A stretch of 19,676 bases of DNA from Mycoemilia scoparia (taxonomy: Eukaryota > Kickxellomycota > Kickxellomycetes > Kickxellales > Kickxellaceae). This document shows, in pieces, positions 18,110 to 19,676 of this stretch; position 1 is the stretch's first letter, and each line of letters starts with the position of its first letter. The notes below the pieces were generated by a model. That model searched no databases. It was not told the DNA's origin and saw nothing but the letters and a program-made list of their open reading frames with translations. The stretch is taken from NCBI GenBank assembly GCA_027575805.1, contig JANBPU010000286.1:1-19676 (forward strand), given 5' to 3'. The position numbers and the translations under genes are program-made.

Positions 18110-19081
18110 ATGGTCAACACTTTTATTGAACGTAACGTCGCTGACTGGAAGCCAACCCACAAGAAGCTTGCCGAGCTTTTGCTTGATCCAAAGACCCCGC
18201 TTTTCCAAAGATACCGTGCTTTGTTTAGCTTGAAGAACTTGGCTGATAAGCCCTCCGTCGACATCATTATCCAATGTTTGAGAGAAGAAAAGGAATCTGA
18301 CCTGCTTTTGCACGAATTGACATACTGTCTTGGCCAAATGAAGAGTAAAGATGCTATCAACGTACTTTGCGAAACCATGGCTGACCCATCCCTCCACGCC
18401 ATGGTCCGTCACGAAGCTGCTGAATCACTAGGTGCAATTTCTCAGCTAGATACAATTCCCGAACTTGAAAAGTTTTTGAATGATGACTGCAAACCCCTTG
18501 CTGATACCTGCCTCTTGGCTATTGAAAAGATCAAGTATGATCACTCTCCTGATAAACAAAAGGAAGATCCCGCACCAGAAGAGGCTGTCCACACATCTAT
18601 TGACCCTGTACCTGCTACTACCAACACCAAGTCAATTGCTGAACTTAGAACCATGCTGTGTGATCAGGAAGCCCCACTTTGGAAGAGATACCGTGCCTTG
18701 TTTGCTTTGCGTGATATCAATAACGATGATGCTGTTCATGCTTTGGCCGAAGCTATGGAGACTGATGTAGTTAGTTCCCTATTGCGCCATGAAATTGGCT
18801 TTGTGTTTGGTGAAATGCAAAATCCTGCCAGTGTCCCATCTCTTTCCAGAGTTTTGGCTAACACTAAAGAAGAGCCAATGGTTAGACACGAAGCTGCAGA
18901 AGCTTTGGGTTCGGTTGCTACTCCTGAGGTATTTGAGATTCTAAAGAAATTCACAGATGATCCAGTCAAGATTGTTAGAGATAGTTGTATTGTTGCTCTT
19001 GATATGTTTGATTATGAGCAGAGTGGTGAGTTCCAGTATGCTATTGTTCCTAAGGAGGGGGAAGGCGAAAAGGCCTTCTAA
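18110..19081 (+). CDS. DOHH: Deoxyhypusine hydroxylase (HEAT-like repeat, di-iron)
   Basis: Single exon, 323 aa, close to yeast Lia1 (325 aa). Two halves of HEAT-like helical repeats each carry two His-Glu iron-binding motifs: H68-E69 (LLLHELTYCLGQ), H101-E102 (VRHEAAESLG), H227-E228 (LLRHEIGFVFGEM) and H260-E261 (VRHEAAEALG). All four HE pairs of the family are present, so the di-iron centre should be intact. The internal duplication is clear: PLFQRYRALFSL in the first half and PLWKRYRALFAL in the second. The acidic, Pro-rich linker (~145-172) joins the halves. The enzyme hydroxylates deoxyhypusine on eIF5A to hypusine, in the cytosol, as the last step of eIF5A activation. The ATG context (CACAACAATATGG) is good. 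Confidence 0.98.
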   Translation: MVNTFIERNVADWKPTHKKLAELLLDPKTPLFQRYRALFSLKNLADKPSVDIIIQCLREEKESDLLLHELTYCLGQMKSKDAINVLCETMADPSLHAMVRHEAAESLGAISQLDTIPELEKFLNDDCKPLADTCLLAIEKIKYDHSPDKQKEDPAPEEAVHTSIDPVPATTNTKSIAELRTMLCDQEAPLWKRYRALFALRDINNDDAVHALAEAMETDVVSSLLRHEIGFVFGEMQNPASVPSLSRVLANTKEEPMVRHEAAEALGSVATPEVFEILKKFTDDPVKIVRDSCIVALDMFDYEQSGEFQYAIVPKEGEGEKAF

Positions 19082-19519
19082 GTTACCAATATCTCTTTCT
19101 CTCTTTTTTTTCTGGATTTTCTACGATATTTTTATTTTATTTTCTTGCTTTTTTTGTGATATTGAATATTACTCAGTATTGGTATTTAAAATTTCTTGTT
19201 AATGTTTTGTTATTGGTAGCTTTTAGGAAGAGTATGCAAAATGTGATGTTTAAAAAGCTAACCCATAAGACCTAAATTTTTGACCACATTTTCACAAAAA
19301 AGCACATTACATTATCAATGATGACTCTTATTCTCACCTTTTAAGACTTTGTCATATCATTCCTTTTCTTTATTTGTTTCTCTTGTAAACTACTAAATGT
19401 AAGAGTTAGTAGTTATTATCCATGTTTCCTCTTCTTTGTTTATCTCGACAACTACTATAAGTCTGGAGCTTCAGATATAACCACTTTCCAGTTCAATACT
19501 TACTAGATCGGATTCCAAA
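19082..19519. other. Intergenic region between DOHH and the carrier gene
   Basis: 438 bp of T-rich DNA. The left part should be the DOHH 3' UTR. TATAAG at 19456-19461, about 60 bp before the next ATG, is a possible TATA box for the carrier gene. No gene seen. Confidence 0.5.
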
Positions 19520-19676
19520 ATGAACGCAACCGCAACCACAACTAAGACACAGTCCACAACGAATAATGTCGCTACTACATCTTTGGGAGCAAAGCTTGTA
19601 GGGAAGCTAGTAAATGGCGCGGTGGCCGGTATAACAGGCGTTTTGGTAATCTATCCACTGGACATTGTCAAGACCC
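19520..19676 (+). CDS. Mitochondrial carrier (SLC25) family protein, N-terminal fragment
   Basis: The gene starts at the ATG at 19520 and runs off the right edge after 52 codons. After a Thr/Asn-rich N-terminus of about 20 residues comes KLVNGAVAGITGVLVIYPLD followed by IVKT. This is TM1 of a mitochondrial carrier ending in the signature P-x-D-x-x-K (PLDIVK), which forms the matrix salt-bridge gate. The residues around it resemble glutamate/aspartate-glutamate carriers (SLC25A22-like) more than oxodicarboxylate carriers. With only one of six helices visible, the substrate is a weak guess. Such carriers exchange metabolites across the inner mitochondrial membrane. Confidence 0.85.
   Translation, partial: MNATATTTKTQSTTNNVATTSLGAKLVGKLVNGAVAGITGVLVIYPLDIVKT

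Noticed and set aside
1..19676. CRISPR array, integrated virus, restriction or other defence island, biosynthetic gene cluster
   Set aside because: No regularly spaced direct repeats, capsid/polymerase/integrase genes, or clustered pathway enzymes are present. The genes are ordinary fungal housekeeping and transport genes.

Overview
This window looks like nuclear DNA of a filamentous fungus, most likely an early-diverging lineage such as Mucoromycota. The reasons are AT-rich intergenic DNA with TATA boxes, short GT-AG introns with CTAAC or TACTAAT branch points, fungal-type family members (PTR2 peptide transporter, Lia1/DOHH, an RBM26/27-Rmn1-like protein) and a Ser/Thr-rich secreted wall-type protein. 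The clade is inferred from gene content and style only; no marker gene is present.

Layout, left to right. A tRNA-Asp(GTC) is cut by the left edge (1-69). About 1.9 kb without a convincing gene follows, holding two inverted copies of a small terminal-inverted-repeat element. Next come a Ser/Thr-rich secreted or anchored repeat protein (+, 1998-3326) and an RBM26/27-like RNA-binding protein with a short first exon (+, 3696-6040). A CCDC137-like basic coiled-coil protein in three exons (-, 6467-7817) is convergent with it. A GNAT acetyltransferase (+, 8111-8698) diverges from that gene across a 293-bp shared promoter region. A POT/PTR2 oligopeptide transporter (-, 9178-11052) is followed by 2.9 kb of gene-free, repeat-spotted DNA. 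Then come acetoacetyl-CoA synthetase (-, 13938-16025), a 2.1-kb intergenic region with another small element, deoxyhypusine hydroxylase (+, 18110-19081) and the first 52 codons of a mitochondrial carrier (+, from 19520).

The genes do not form one pathway. They are mostly housekeeping or metabolic: tRNA, mRNA/RNA surveillance, probable nucleolar function, N-acetylation, peptide uptake, ketone-body/acetoacetate activation, eIF5A hypusination and mitochondrial transport. I see no defence, biosynthetic or viral gene cluster.

The least expected structure is a family of four related miniature elements at about 304-419, 919-1042, 8791-8909 and 16545-16685. They share the end motif ATTTTTGAAGGG. One pair is inverted around a 0.5-kb core, one copy is circularly permuted as if cut from a tandem array, and one has a 19-bp perfect inverted repeat with an unrelated middle. 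The second notable structure is the hierarchical minisatellite in the Ser/Thr-rich protein (18-bp units inside 54-bp units).
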